A model generated the notes under the pieces. It was given only the letters and a program-made list of their open reading frames with translations, was not told the origin of the DNA and searched no databases. This document shows, piece by piece, positions 1 through 10,993 of a stretch of 64,000 bases of DNA. Within the stretch, counting starts at the first letter, position 1, and each line of letters begins with the position of its first letter. The translations under genes were made by a program, and so were the position numbers. The DNA comes from Biancaea sappan (lineage: Eukaryota > Streptophyta > Magnoliopsida > Fabales > Fabaceae), in NCBI GenBank assembly GCA_037074585.1, contig CM073492.1, positions 15,939,001-16,003,000 on the forward strand. The letters are read 5' to 3'.

Positions 1-2214
1 ATCGGTTTAAACGTTCATAAGTTCATAAATCCAAACCAAACCAGAGACTTGACTAATTCATTGATTGTTTGGTTGAAATGATCAGTTTGGTCAAGTTCTC
101 TAAACCATGGTCTTAATTGATTTTTTTTATCTCTTTCAGTTAATACCTCCAATTTCTTAAGAAAATAATTTAGATTTTCCAAGATGAAATTGATACTCAA
201 GGCAGCTTGAGGAACTCATTACGTCAATTCTCACCGAACAAAAGCAAGAAAGCCCAATCCATTGTAGACTGCTCAATTATATACCACATGACACTCGTGT
301 TTGATCAAACGATTTATGTTAACTTAATACGATGTTAAGCCAAACAAAAAAATATGTAGACAAAAAGAAGTTGAGTAGAATAAGATTTCTAATAGTTATT
401 TCAGAACTGTTGAGTAAAGATTTTCAAAAAGAACAGACAAACCATAGACTTAAACTCGAAGATTATGTTTTCAACAAAAACAATCGTAGTTTTAGGTTAA
501 CCCCGTAATACCGATGCAGTGTTGTGTTGAGGAATTTTAAAGATCTTCCTTGCGCACTTGTGTGATCTTGATATGGACAACGAGAAATTAAAATTGAAAA
601 CTACGTCTTATGTTAGCACGTGGGTAGGCAGGTGGCTAAAAGCTGCGATAATGGATATTTGCCCAACCCAACGAATAAAGCGTCTTGTTCCTTGAGAAGG
701 AATATTTTGCAGTACAGTTGGTTTATTTTTACGCCTTAATTACAAAAGAACAAAGGTGGATTCTGGGTATAAACCAGGAGTGGATGATGAGCATTCGGCT
801 CCAGAATAATGGTATCTAGCATTTGTTGTAGATGACAAGCATTTCCAAAGACGAACGCTTTATTATAAATCATAGAAAGTAGCGATAATGCACGTAAAAT
901 CATATTCCATTGTAGAAGAAAAATTAAAATAAACCTCATTTTCTCTAGATTATGCCTCCCTTTTCATTGATATGAATTATCAAGATTCCAATTTCCAACC
1001 CAGTGCAAAAGTTGCTCCCATTCTTTTGGCATCACAAATAAATAACACATAATCATTTGAAAAAAATGCGCATGCATTTTCGTGTTTGAGAATTGAGGGT
1101 CCCACTCCCCACCCACCGTCATATCTTATTTAAAAAAACAAGTAACAATTAACTTGGACCAACTGTACACATATTCTAATTTTTTTAAACTATAGTTCTA
1201 CTAAAATTAGAAATTGGTTCTTATATTTTATTTTTATATAAAATAATTTTTATAATTTTTTTATCTATGTAAGTTAATCCCTACTATAAGTATAATTAAT
1301 TTTATTGTTAAAATAATTATACATGACAGCTGATATATACATTTATAAACATATCAGTATGTTCAATCATTAAATTTGGTACAACTCAGCCACCATGTAA
1401 ACAAAATTTAATGTAGATGCTAGGTCAAAGAAATTAAAAATTAACGGCATAATGATATTTTTGTTGATATGGAAGTTGAGTTATGCTTAATTTAATGACT
1501 AAATATGTTAATATGTTCACAAATATACACATTAATTGTTATATAGAATTATTTTGACAACAAAGTTAATTATACTAATTACATGAACTAACTTACATAA
1601 ATGATAAAATTATATGAACTATTTTACAAGAAAATAAAGTATAGTAAACAATTTATAATTTTAGTATTATAATTTAATCTTTTGTTCATATCACTACTTA
1701 GACATGAAATATATTGAGACAACGAAGATGAAACAGAGCGAAGCAGAGACGGCACGGAAAACGACTGGGAGCGGAAAACTTAAAGATGGATGACGAATCC
1801 TTCCATTTGAAATCTATGAATGCTTTCATTACTTCTCGCCACCTCTCATCTCTCAATCGTCATTTCGCACATTCGTCTTCCTGGCGGGCCCTTTTGCACT
1901 TTGTTACACGCTAAAATTATTTGAAGCACAGAAATGGAAAATTTATGGAAGAGAAGAAGAAAATAGAAAAAGAGAGAGTGTGAAGATGAATAGCCAAAGA
2001 AGAGAGAACAGAGGGAAAAGAGAAAAGAGAACATCGATTCATCTTTATTTATTATTTAAATGATATGAAATTTTTTCTACATATAAAAATAATAGAAATA
2101 TATATATTTTTATATTTTCATTCTTATTACGATCTAAATATAAATATTCTTTTTTTATATTTGGATGCTTATTATTCTTTTATATTTTGATCCCTGTCAA
2201 AGTTTCATACACTC
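1..2214. other. Gene-free 5' flank with repeats
   Basis: I see no supportable gene here. The first 120 bases resemble a divergent repeat (GGTTTAA/CCAAACCAAACC motifs) seen again near 14.2, 18.0, 25.6 and 36.7 kb. A large foldback element occupies about 1185-1680. A CACGTG G-box core lies near 619. The short ORFs in this stretch resemble no family I know. The last few hundred bases are presumably the promoter of the HAD-family gene that follows. Confidence 0.6.
1185..1680. repeat. Foldback (MITE-like) element with ~200-bp imperfect inverted arms
   Basis: The left arm (about 1185-1390) and the reverse complement of the right arm (about 1470-1680) align along nearly their whole length. Shared blocks include TATGTAAGTTA, AGTATAATTAA, CAAAATAATT/TAAAATAATT and CATTAAATT. 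There is no coding capacity. The structure is that of a non-autonomous DNA transposon or foldback element. Target-site duplications are not obvious in this AT-rich context, so the exact ends are uncertain. Confidence 0.6.
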
Positions 2215-2215
2215 C

Positions 2216-2223
2216 TATAAATA
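2216..2223 (+). promoter_or_regulatory. TATA box of the HAD-family hydrolase gene
   Basis: TATAAATA lies about 30-40 bp before a likely transcription start near 2250. It is followed by a short leader, a GT donor after the CAG ending at 2292, and an acceptor at 2832-2833. This implies a 5'UTR intron upstream of the ATG at 2851. Confidence 0.55.
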
Positions 2224-2850
2224 GATTCTGCAACCCACTACCATCTCCATCATCATCACAGCTTTGACGCTCATTGAAGTACTTCGCTACAGGTATTGTT
2301 TCGATTCTCGCTTCATTATTGCCCTCTCGATGTTAATTTATACTGATTTATTTGTGGACAGCATTGATGGGCACGCTTCATGCATTGATTTCGTCATAAC
2401 CCGTGAAATCGCTGAAAACATACACGTCGCTTTGTTTTAAAATCAGGCACAACTCTTTAACAATTAATTTATATTTCCTTGACCTTCTTTTTCGATTCTT
2501 TAGGTTAAATGTTTGTTTGATATCTGATCAAATTATAATGTGTTGCCATTTTAAAATGAAACTATTTTGTTCGGTTTTCTTCTATTTTTATGAATTCCGC
2601 AATTGGAAAAATTATATACCAAGAAACAAAGGGTATGTCTTCTCCTAGTGGCCAAACTGCTAATATGTTAACCATTAAGGTGCTTCAAGTGAGGACACAT
2701 ATGTTGCACTGAAGTTTCCAAGGTATGATATTCATAAAGGAGAGTACTGGAGAAAACGATACAAATGAATGACTTGATTGAACAGGGTTATTTAGCAATG
2801 GTAATTTAAGAAATTTGTTGAACTTTGTTGCAGATTGAGTGTTCTGCAAG

Positions 2851-4847
2851 ATGGAAAGTGCTCGCAGGAGTGGTGGAGTCAAGTTCGAGTGCTTGCTTTT
2901 CGGTATGCTCAAGGCAACTCAATCAATATAACTGTTGTGTTTCATCGGAGTAGTCCTTGCTCAAAATTACAGTGACTTTATTATTTTGTGGTTCAAGTTC
3001 ATATGCTTTGCAGACATGACAACCTTTTTTAGCAGCAAGTAGAGAGAGAAGTGAAACACTTAAAATTTTGGCTCAATTTTTGTGTTGCTTTAAGCCTTTG
3101 CCACTGAGTATAAATTGAAACGAGGTGAAATGAGATGAAAACAAGAGGAAAGATAAGGAAAGAAAACGAGTTAATACTTTAAAAGGTTATTAAAAAAAAA
3201 TCTTTATTTGGTGGATTTTGATAACGATTCACCTATAGTGCATTTACTCCATTACGAATCCTCAAATTTGATAACGAACTCGAGTGGTTTTGGGTATGAA
3301 TATTAAAACTTTGATCTCCTTCAACACCTCACTAATGATGGAGATAGAGAGGATGAAATAACCATTTTTTTTCTCCTTTCCTTGATCTCTATTTAAAGAG
3401 TTCCTATACAGAACACAATATAATATAGATTTTGACATGACAATACATATGGTGCTTGAATATAATTTGGATATTGTATTATATTTTATTGACTGTCAGA
3501 TCTATATTAGACTTGATATAATTTCATTTTTGAAGTATCGGAATATCATAAATATATATTTACACACTGCAAATCTAGAGAGATGAAGAGGAAAGTTATT
3601 AACTTATGGCTCCAATTATTTTCTACAGATATGGATGACACCCTGTACCCACTGAGCTCAGGTATCAATTTGGAATGTCGCAAGAACATACAAGGTACAG
3701 ATATACTACCAAATAACATCTTGGTTCTAGAACTCTGGATACATGTGAAAAAAGCACTGTAGTTAACCCATTTTGTTTACAGGCTACATGTTGGAACGAC
3801 TGCATATTGAAGAAAGTTTAGTCCCAAAGATGTGCTTGGATTTGTATAAAGAATACGGGACGACTATGGCTGGATTGAAAGTAAATAAAATTGGCATTTA
3901 AAATTGAAATACACATGCATTCATTTCATATGACATAATATCAATGAGTTCAGAAGTTTCTGCCTTCTTTTCTCTCAGGCACTTGATTATGAATTCGATA
4001 ACGATGAGTTCCATGCTTACGTGCATGGGAGATTACCATATGAGAAATTGAAGCCCGATACTGTGTTAAGGAATCTTCTGCTTTCCGTGCCTCAGCGCAA
4101 AATAGTACGTTATAAATTGTTCGATGACTTGAAATTAGTGAGTTCTGCGAGGGGCAGTATGTCGAATTCTAAAGAATTCAAAATGGATTATGCAGATATT
4201 CACCAATGCAGATCATGCACATGCAGTTGAAGTTCTCAACAGATTGGGATTGGAGGACTGTTTTGACGGCATTATATGCTTTGAAACACTCAATCCTCCT
4301 AAGCAATTTAACAATGCGGGTGATACAACCGCGAATGGAGGTTTCTGCACCAAGTCACGAATCCTCTGCAAGCCCTCTGTGGAAGCCTTTGAAGCTGCTA
4401 TTCGGATAGCTAATGTGGACCCCAAAAAAACAGTAAGATTGGTTGCTTACTATTATCATATTTGAAATTTTCTTCATATATTTTGTTCCTCATATTCCAC
4501 GAATCTAGGAATGCTTTCAGAATTTTCCATCTTCTGCAGATTTTCTTTGATGACAGTGCTAGAAATATTGCAAGTGGAAAAGTAGCTGGACTTCACACAG
4601 TTATTGTAAGCTCTCATTCTCTCAAGGGGAAAAAAAACTTATTTAAGAAGTCAAACATAACTAAATAAATTCATATCTCACGCACTGATGGCAGGTGGGG
4701 AGTTCAGATCTGGTGCCAGCTGCAGATCATTCCCTGAGAAGCATCCACAATATCAAAGAAGCATTACCGGAATTATGGGAGGCAATAGAAGGTGATGGAC
4801 AGCAAGTAATTCAATCCCCAGCAGTTGAAACCATGGTCCAAGCATAG
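2851..4847 (+). CDS. HAD-superfamily hydrolase, pyrimidine 5'-nucleotidase-like (SDT1-like), 7 coding exons
   Basis: Exons 2851-2902, 3629-3694, 3783-3880, 3979-4104, 4196-4432, 4540-4605 and 4695-4847 join to 265 residues, all with GT-AG introns. HAD motif I is the DMDDTLYP block, formed across the exon 1/2 junction, with the catalytic Asp pair. Motif II is the IFTNAD block (exon 5). The C-terminal motif is FFDDSARN (exon 6), which supplies the Mg-binding Asps. The fold and the alpha-helical cap match plant proteins annotated as suppressor of disruption of TFIIS or pyrimidine 5'-nucleotidase. The family is expected to be a cytosolic, magnesium-dependent phosphatase acting on small phosphorylated metabolites, but the substrate is not readable here. 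The ATG follows the 3' splice site of a likely 5'UTR intron. The gene is tail-to-tail with the cyclophilin gene, 430 bp apart. Confidence 0.9.
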
Positions 4848-5277
4848 GTTTCACTTCGACCTATTTTAACAAACTTATTAAGCAAATTAGGACTCTCTAG
4901 GACATCAGGGTTAGGTTAAAAAATTTACAAAACCTTCCCCATTGTCCCCACTGAACAGTGATGCTTAACCATATGAATCATGCAATTGGCTTTCATGAAA
5001 TTAATGTGTACCTTGTAATTGCAAATGGCAGAATCTAGGAGAAGAAAGTACTGTAATTATAAGATTTGGCAAAAGTGTATCAGCTTAATACATACAAAAT
5101 AAGGTTGTTTTATGACTCGTGACAATGGTTCACTGACTACATGCACCTTTAGTACCGTTGCTTAAATGACATTAGATTTTCCCGTAAACAGAGAGCAACC
5201 TCCTCAAACGATGTAGAAGACTGAAATAGAAAATTGTAAATGAAAAGGGAAAAATGCAGTGCACTTCAGAGGATGGA

Positions 5278-7520
5278 TCAGGCATCTAGAGGCAGTTCTC
5301 CACAATTAACAATTCTGCATGGCTTCTTAGGTCCATCGTACCTGCTTGTCTCCTGGGATTCAAGCGTCTTCACAACATCTATTCCATCAATAACATGTCC
5401 AAACACAACATGGCGATTGTCCAGCCATGGGGTCTACATCACGAAATCAAGTCATTTACAATATATCATAGCAGGCTACAAAACCAACTTCAATAAATGC
5501 GAATTTATGATTGCTTAAATACAAAAGCAAAAAGTAAGGGCCGTTGAAAGTTCTACTACAGTTGCGTTAGAATTTTAAAAAAAATAAGCCAGATGCTTTG
5601 ACTAAGTGTCTTCCGCACAGAACTAAAAGAGATACGATCTACTTTTACTGATTCTAGCAGATTCTAGTAATCTCACTGCAGCAAAATTCTTGTTTGTCAA
5701 ACTCTTGAAGTGAAAAGAATGCTCTAACACTAGTAAGAAAGGCGGTGCAGCTATCTCACTCACCTTTACAGTACAAATGAAGAATTGACTACCATTGGTA
5801 TTAGGACCTGCATTTGCCATGCTCAAAACTCCAGGACCAACATGCTTCACTGCAAGAAAGGGCTATACTTTATTTTCAAGTGGAAAAACAACAAAAACAG
5901 AACTTATAATGCTTGTCACTTTAATTGTAACCCAATATCACTATTCAGGCACCAGATGGTACATACAGGCAAAACTCTCATCTTCAAAACTAGAGCCATA
6001 GATGCTGATTCCTCCAGTTCCCTGCAATCAATTAATAGCATATTTTCACTGAGAAGAACACTTGGTTTCTTAACCTTAGCATTGTGACTTGTGCATATGC
6101 AAGGCAGCATGAAAGTATATGCAGCACTCTCATACATAGACAGACATAAACAAATTATAGCCTCACATCTCCTTCAGTGAAGTCCCCTCCCTGAATCATG
6201 AAGTCTTTGATTATACGGTGGAAGGAGGATCCTTTGTAACCATATCCTTTTTCTCCTGCACAAAGATCATCCAACTTGGTCTATAAAATTTCCTGTCGCA
6301 CAATCCATTTTCCAGTAATAATGCAAACACGGACAGCACTGCTTTAGCTAAATCTGATTATGGCTTGCCTGTGCACAGTGCGCGGAAATTTTCAACAGTT
6401 TTTGGTGCCACATCTCCAAACAGGCCCAATACTATCCTGCCTACAGGTTCACCCCCGATTTCTACATCAAAGAAGCACTTGTTTGTCACTTTGCCTTGCA
6501 GCTCGACAACCTAAAAGTAACAAAACAATGTAAGATAATAAGCCAACAACTTAGTCACAGCGAAATTAAGGATTGCCATAGATTTTCCAGCAAGCAAAAT
6601 GAAAATGATTCTATACATTGGGAACAGAACAACCCAAATACTAATTCTAAATGATTATACAGATTCCAATCCTTAGATTCAAAAAGTGGCTCTAATTCCA
6701 GGAATGGCTTTCAACATTAAGTTCAATATTAGGTGCTTTCCCTTACCCTGATGACCAAATGGGCTAAGTTAAAAGAGAAGTAAAAGTTGGATTCTAAAGG
6801 AACCCATTATCTTATTTAGGCTTAGACATCCTATCCACACAAATTCCCAAACCACAATGTTTGAAATATACTTACATTTTCTGTAGCGTTGATACATGTC
6901 ATTCTCTTATATGAAGTTGATTTTACTCCGGATTGTTCTGCGACAGAGAAACTGGAGGCATAGCGAGATTTTGATGCCAATGCTTTAGTGTAACCAAGAT
7001 GTGACCTGGAACTGCTACATATCATACGTGACATTCGAACCTTCGACACATCTCGGATATAATTACCCTGGAAAAAAAAAACACTATAAAAAATTGCCAT
7101 TATAATGTGCATAGAAAGTCATGTCGGGCAGCACGTTCTATGGTTAGCTAATATTATTGTACTTAATGCAATAACGAGAGAACGCTGAAGGACACAATTC
7201 TCCGGACATGATATATGCAACACAAATGAGAAATGCAATCAATTATTGACTATAAATAGCTAAATGTCTCGGGTTACTGTAAGATTCAAGCAGTGCACCA
7301 AATAAGACCTCCAATTTGTGGTCAGAACTAGCATTTTAAAACACATTCCACTTCCACACCATCTTCTCAAAATCAAGAATATTAGCATGGTTAATAGGTA
7401 GTTTCCAGAGAAGGGTTAAACAAAAAGAAAGATGAAATTGGAAATAGTAACCTGGAAGTGAGAAAAACGTGGAAGTAGGTTCTGACTTTGCACCAACGGC
7501 GTCGAGAATGAAGAAGCCAT
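5278..7520 (-). CDS. CYP20-3: Chloroplast stromal cyclophilin (peptidyl-prolyl cis-trans isomerase), CYP20-3/ROC4 type
   Basis: Seven exons, read on the minus strand as 7520-7452, 7067-6876, 6510-6369, 6255-6167, 6021-5967, 5849-5764 and 5433-5278, give 262 residues. Residues 1 to about 85 form a Ser/Arg-rich chloroplast transit peptide beginning MASSFSTPL. The cyclophilin domain runs from about 90 to 262. Catalytic and cyclosporin-contact residues are present: R148, F153, M154, Q156, W214 and H219. Four cysteines (133, 208, 250, 255) have the same spacing as the regulatory disulfide cysteines described for Arabidopsis CYP20-3, which supports a stromal redox-regulated foldase over the lumenal CYP20-2. 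An additional Cys99 is visible. The intron after exon 3 has a GC donor (AG|GCAAGC). A CT/GA microsatellite lies in the probable 5' leader. Confidence 0.93.
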
Positions 7521-7548
7521 GGCTAACGCTAAGATAGCAAAAGGGTTT

Positions 7549-7570
7549 CTCTCTCTCTCTCTCTCTCTCT
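7549..7570. repeat. CT/GA microsatellite in the cyclophilin 5' leader
   Basis: About eleven CT units (GA on the sense strand of the cyclophilin gene) lie 30-50 bp upstream of its ATG. GA-rich leaders are common near plant transcription starts and can bind BBR/BPC factors, but no function is shown here. Confidence 0.8.
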
Positions 7571-8727
7571 GAACAAAGCTGTGTTTCACGGCCAATGCGA
7601 TGAAATTTCACACAATAACAGTGTTAGGTCATAGGTGGCCTTGAGTGGTGGATAAACGGATAAAGGCACAAAGCTTTCTTAACCGGATTAGCCTGACTTT
7701 TTCCCCCCTTTTTTAAAATTAATTTTTTTTTTAATTTCTCCTTTTCGGTGAACTATGATAGAATCGTAGAATAGACTGAAGACCCACATCGATTTCTCAG
7801 CACGCCCCGTAAAATGATGGCCATTGTCGCGACCTCTCTTTTGGCACCAGATAATATTGTTCTACTCCAAAGTATTTATTGAAATTAGGCACCATCTTCT
7901 CTTTTTGTTTTTTTAAAACAACTAGTACAACTAGTGGGAAACAAATGGGCTTAAAAGCCCAAAGGCCAGCAAAACCAGACAATATATCAACGGGAGGAAC
8001 AAGGTCTGCAACGCTGGAAGACAGTTGAGTGACATTATGAACGGCATCGCTCCTGCTCGAGCAACTAGTCCCTGTGACGCCTTTCTATCTTTTGCATCTT
8101 TATCTTCACCTATGCCAGCTTCCATCCATCTTCTCATTCTCCTTCTTTTTTCGTCTTTTTTTCTTTTTTTTCTCTTTGAGCTTTTTTTCTCTTTTTTTTT
8201 TTTATAAAAGATCTCTCATCTTCTTTGTAAAAGATTTTTTTATATTAGATTCAATTTTCCTTCATCTTCTTCTCTACTCTTTTTTTTGAGAAGTTATGGC
8301 ATTTGCAATGGCTAGAAGCTTCTTTTGCCCAAACATAGGGTTGTCGTTTATCCAAAAAAAAATAACGGAAGTACCCTATGAGGTAAGAAGTGAATGCAGA
8401 GTCCCACAAAAAAGGCGGTTGGAAGGGGAAAAAGTTGAGATATTTTCATTGGATGATGACTACGCTCAAATCTAGGCCGAGGAGATTAGCTTTTATATTT
8501 TTGGATTGTAAGAAAACTAACGAAATTAAGAGTGTATTGTCTCTATTTAATCTGTTTGAATTAAGGTTCAAATGTGTGTTACTTTTATTTAGTCTTTTAT
8601 TTTTGGCACTGATTTTTAGGACATATTATTCTAAATAATGTATATTTTTTTATAAATTCAGACTTGTAATGTATTTAATAATTTTTAGACTTTGATTTAT
8701 CTTATGTATTATTGACTTAGTAACATT
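7571..8727. other. Cyclophilin promoter side and unassigned DNA
   Basis: No gene is supported. The first few hundred bases are the upstream region of the minus-strand cyclophilin gene. About 7780-8110 is less AT-rich and holds a 60-68 codon reading frame on each strand with no recognisable family. About 8130-8290 is a T-rich, pyrimidine-biased run. From 8640 on the DNA is AT-rich and leads into LINE-derived sequence. Confidence 0.45.
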
Positions 8728-9504
8728 TTAATGAAAATGATTTTCATTTTGTCTCAGAAAAAAAAGACAGGCATCAAACCTGTGGAGAAGTATCCTATCA
8801 TCATTGAGCTTCTGGAAGAGAGATGCTGGAGGTAGAGAGATCCAGAACTGTGGCAAGCTGAAACTTTTACAGAGTCGTGCTACTTCATCTGCTGCGCTGT
8901 TGGCTTCCCTTTTGCACCAAGAATAGGAAACCTTGTCCATCCCTTCCTTGAATCTTTCAATTTCCTCCATAATAGAGTAAATTTGCTAGTGGGATTCCCT
9001 ATTTTTATAGTAAGAATAAATATCTTGGTTATTAGTTTCAAAAATGATGTTTTTATTCCCCAAATTTTATGCCAAAGCATGTGCTTCCTTCATGGCTATT
9101 GATTCTGCATGTAAAGGAGAAAGAGCAGGGACAATTTTTGCTACCCCAGTATGGACAATTCCAAGCTTATTTATAATGAGGACTTTGATTGAGCATATGT
9201 GCAAGTTATCATCATAATAGGCCTCTGAATTACTCTTAAGGAAACCTTTAGGGGGTGGCAACCAATTAGTTCTCTGGTTACTAGTTCCTCTGACAGAGTC
9301 TTGAATGCCAAGCGATGAAGTAGTATTAAGCTCATTCCAAGAATCAGAAGCAGCTTTGAGGGCTAAAGCAAGAGTGTGGTCGGGTTGAGGATCCTGGTCT
9401 TCGAAGATCTTGCGATTCCTTCCTTTCCAAATGTACCAGCACAAGGTGGGGATGAGAGACACATTCTGATATTTGCTTTCGGGATTTGAAGACAGCAATT
9501 GGGA

Positions 9505-9640
9505 CCTATCTTGAAGCCATAAATCTAATCTTATGATGTTCTAATGGTTGACAAGATTCCATTGCAAAGGAGAGCCAAACCTATCTTGAAGCCATAAATC
9601 TAATGGTTGATAGGATTCCATTGCAAAGTAGAGGCGAACC
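9505..9640. repeat. Local tandem duplication inside the dead LINE
   Basis: A segment beginning CCTATCTTGAAGCCATAAAT occurs at about 9505 and again at about 9580, each followed by GGTTGA(C/T)A(A/G)GATTCCATTG. The first copy carries a 15-16 bp extra segment. The duplication arose within the element after, or during, its decay. Confidence 0.8.
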
Positions 9641-9892
9641 AGATGGGCTAAGTCCATGGGCACGAAAACAGGAAGTGTTCTACATTTTTAGCAACATTGT
9701 TGCAAATTGGGCAAATTGGGCTCTTAATCAATTTTCTTCTGTAAAGATTGTGCCTGATTGGGATAGCATTTTTGCGAGCTTTCCAAATGAAGGTTTTGAT
9801 TTTGGGGGCAACTTTTGCATTCCATATTTGCTTCCAGAGGTTGTTGTTCACTATTGTGGATAAAGAACAAGTATTGCAGGCTATCTCCCTTC

Positions 9893-9895
<3 letters not shown>

Positions 9896-9926
<31 letters not shown>
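9896..9926. repeat. TA microsatellite
   Basis: About fifteen TA units in the LINE remnant, between the RT tail and the zf-RVT segment. Confidence 0.9.
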
Positions 9927-9929
<3 letters not shown>

Positions 9930-10504
9930 TCCCAAATGGTAACTAGATTTTACTTCATAGGAACCATTTTTTTAGTGAGGCAGGTAAGCTTGTCTTGTTC
10001 TCCATCCAGTAGAATAGGGGTAGCAATAATTTTTGTTGCTTGATTCCTTGGAAAAGCGTAGGATTTTTTGATTGTCCCAAGATCTAGACTGTCGATTCAT
10101 GAGGGTATTAACCGTGGCTTCTTTATCTTTGAGAGTTTAACTTTGTAGGGTATTTTCCTTTTCTACCCATATGTCTTTGAAATTACGAATGTTTTTGCCA
10201 TTACTTATTTGCCAAAAGTCACGAGTGAGTAGCAGATCTCTTCCCAAGCCCAAGAACAACCTGGCTTCTTTTCAATGCTCTAGAGATTACCATCAGGGCC
10301 GTATTTGCCTTTAATAACTTGTGCCCAAAGGGAATTGAAATTATTTACAAATCTCCTGGCTTCTTTTGTGAGTAGAGCTTGATTCATTATCTTGAAGCCC
10401 TTAAATCCCAAACCCAATGAGAATAATAAAAGGTCGCCAATGTTATGCAATGCACATAACAAGCATATTGAGCAATAACTAACTATTGGTTGGTCACAAC
10501 CCAA

Positions 10505-10993
10505 TGAGAATAATAGAAGTTCTTAATTTAAGAATAATTTTGGTGAAATTAAAAAAAAAAAAGAGTACATTGACCGGCAGTGGATAGCACATCTAAAAAA
10601 TCTTTAGGTAAAGAAATTAAAAAAAATTTCTTATGTCCATGCCATTATTGCATTCTTATTTTGATGGATTTCCGAGTTAGAGTTGAGGCCCATTAACTGG
10701 ACCCGGTTCAGAATGCATTCACATTGGGCCAGACCCAGCGAAAATATTGACCCTAATAAAAAATGGAAAATCAATGCCAAAAATAAACACCAAAAAAGTA
10801 CAACGAAAACCCGTCAATCCCCACACAGCAACATAAAGATCACTACATCATAGGTGACCCCAAAATTGGCATCGTCAGGGATTTTCGGGCGAAATTTGGC
10901 CCCAAAAAAATGAAGAGTTGAAGACGACAAAATGATAAAACTTTGCTCTGCTTATGAGTTCATAGTGGCTACTCGTGGAGAGAGGATCACAAA
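10505..10993. other. Upstream region of the START-domain gene
   Basis: No gene seen. The likely promoter and leader of the following plus-strand gene lie here. An upstream ATG at 10932 opens a frame that ends at 11069, overlapping the main start in a different frame. No clear TATA box is visible. Confidence 0.5.

Larger units (their letters stand above)
8728..10504 (-). mobile_element. Degenerate L1-type LINE (non-LTR retrotransposon), RT tail, zf-RVT and RNase H remnants
   Basis: Minus-strand fragments occur in the order expected of a plant L1 ORF2. First is the end of the reverse transcriptase region (10504-10280; GLGFKGFKIMNQALL and SLWAQVIKGKYGP). Next is a zf-RVT domain (about 9935-9648) with the LWKQIWNAKVAPKIKTFIWK signature and a CPIC...H...C pattern. 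Last is an RNase H domain (9498-9067, continued in another frame at 8970-8728) with WLPPPKGFLKSNS, HAESIAMKEA and CKREANSAADEVARL. Frame changes and stops separate the pieces, so the element is dead. It lacks its 5' half (endonuclease and RT core). No target duplication was found. Confidence 0.85.

Noticed and set aside
4190..4425. Alternative frames and antisense ORF over HAD exon 5
   Set aside because: The HAD motifs define one frame; the others are shadows.
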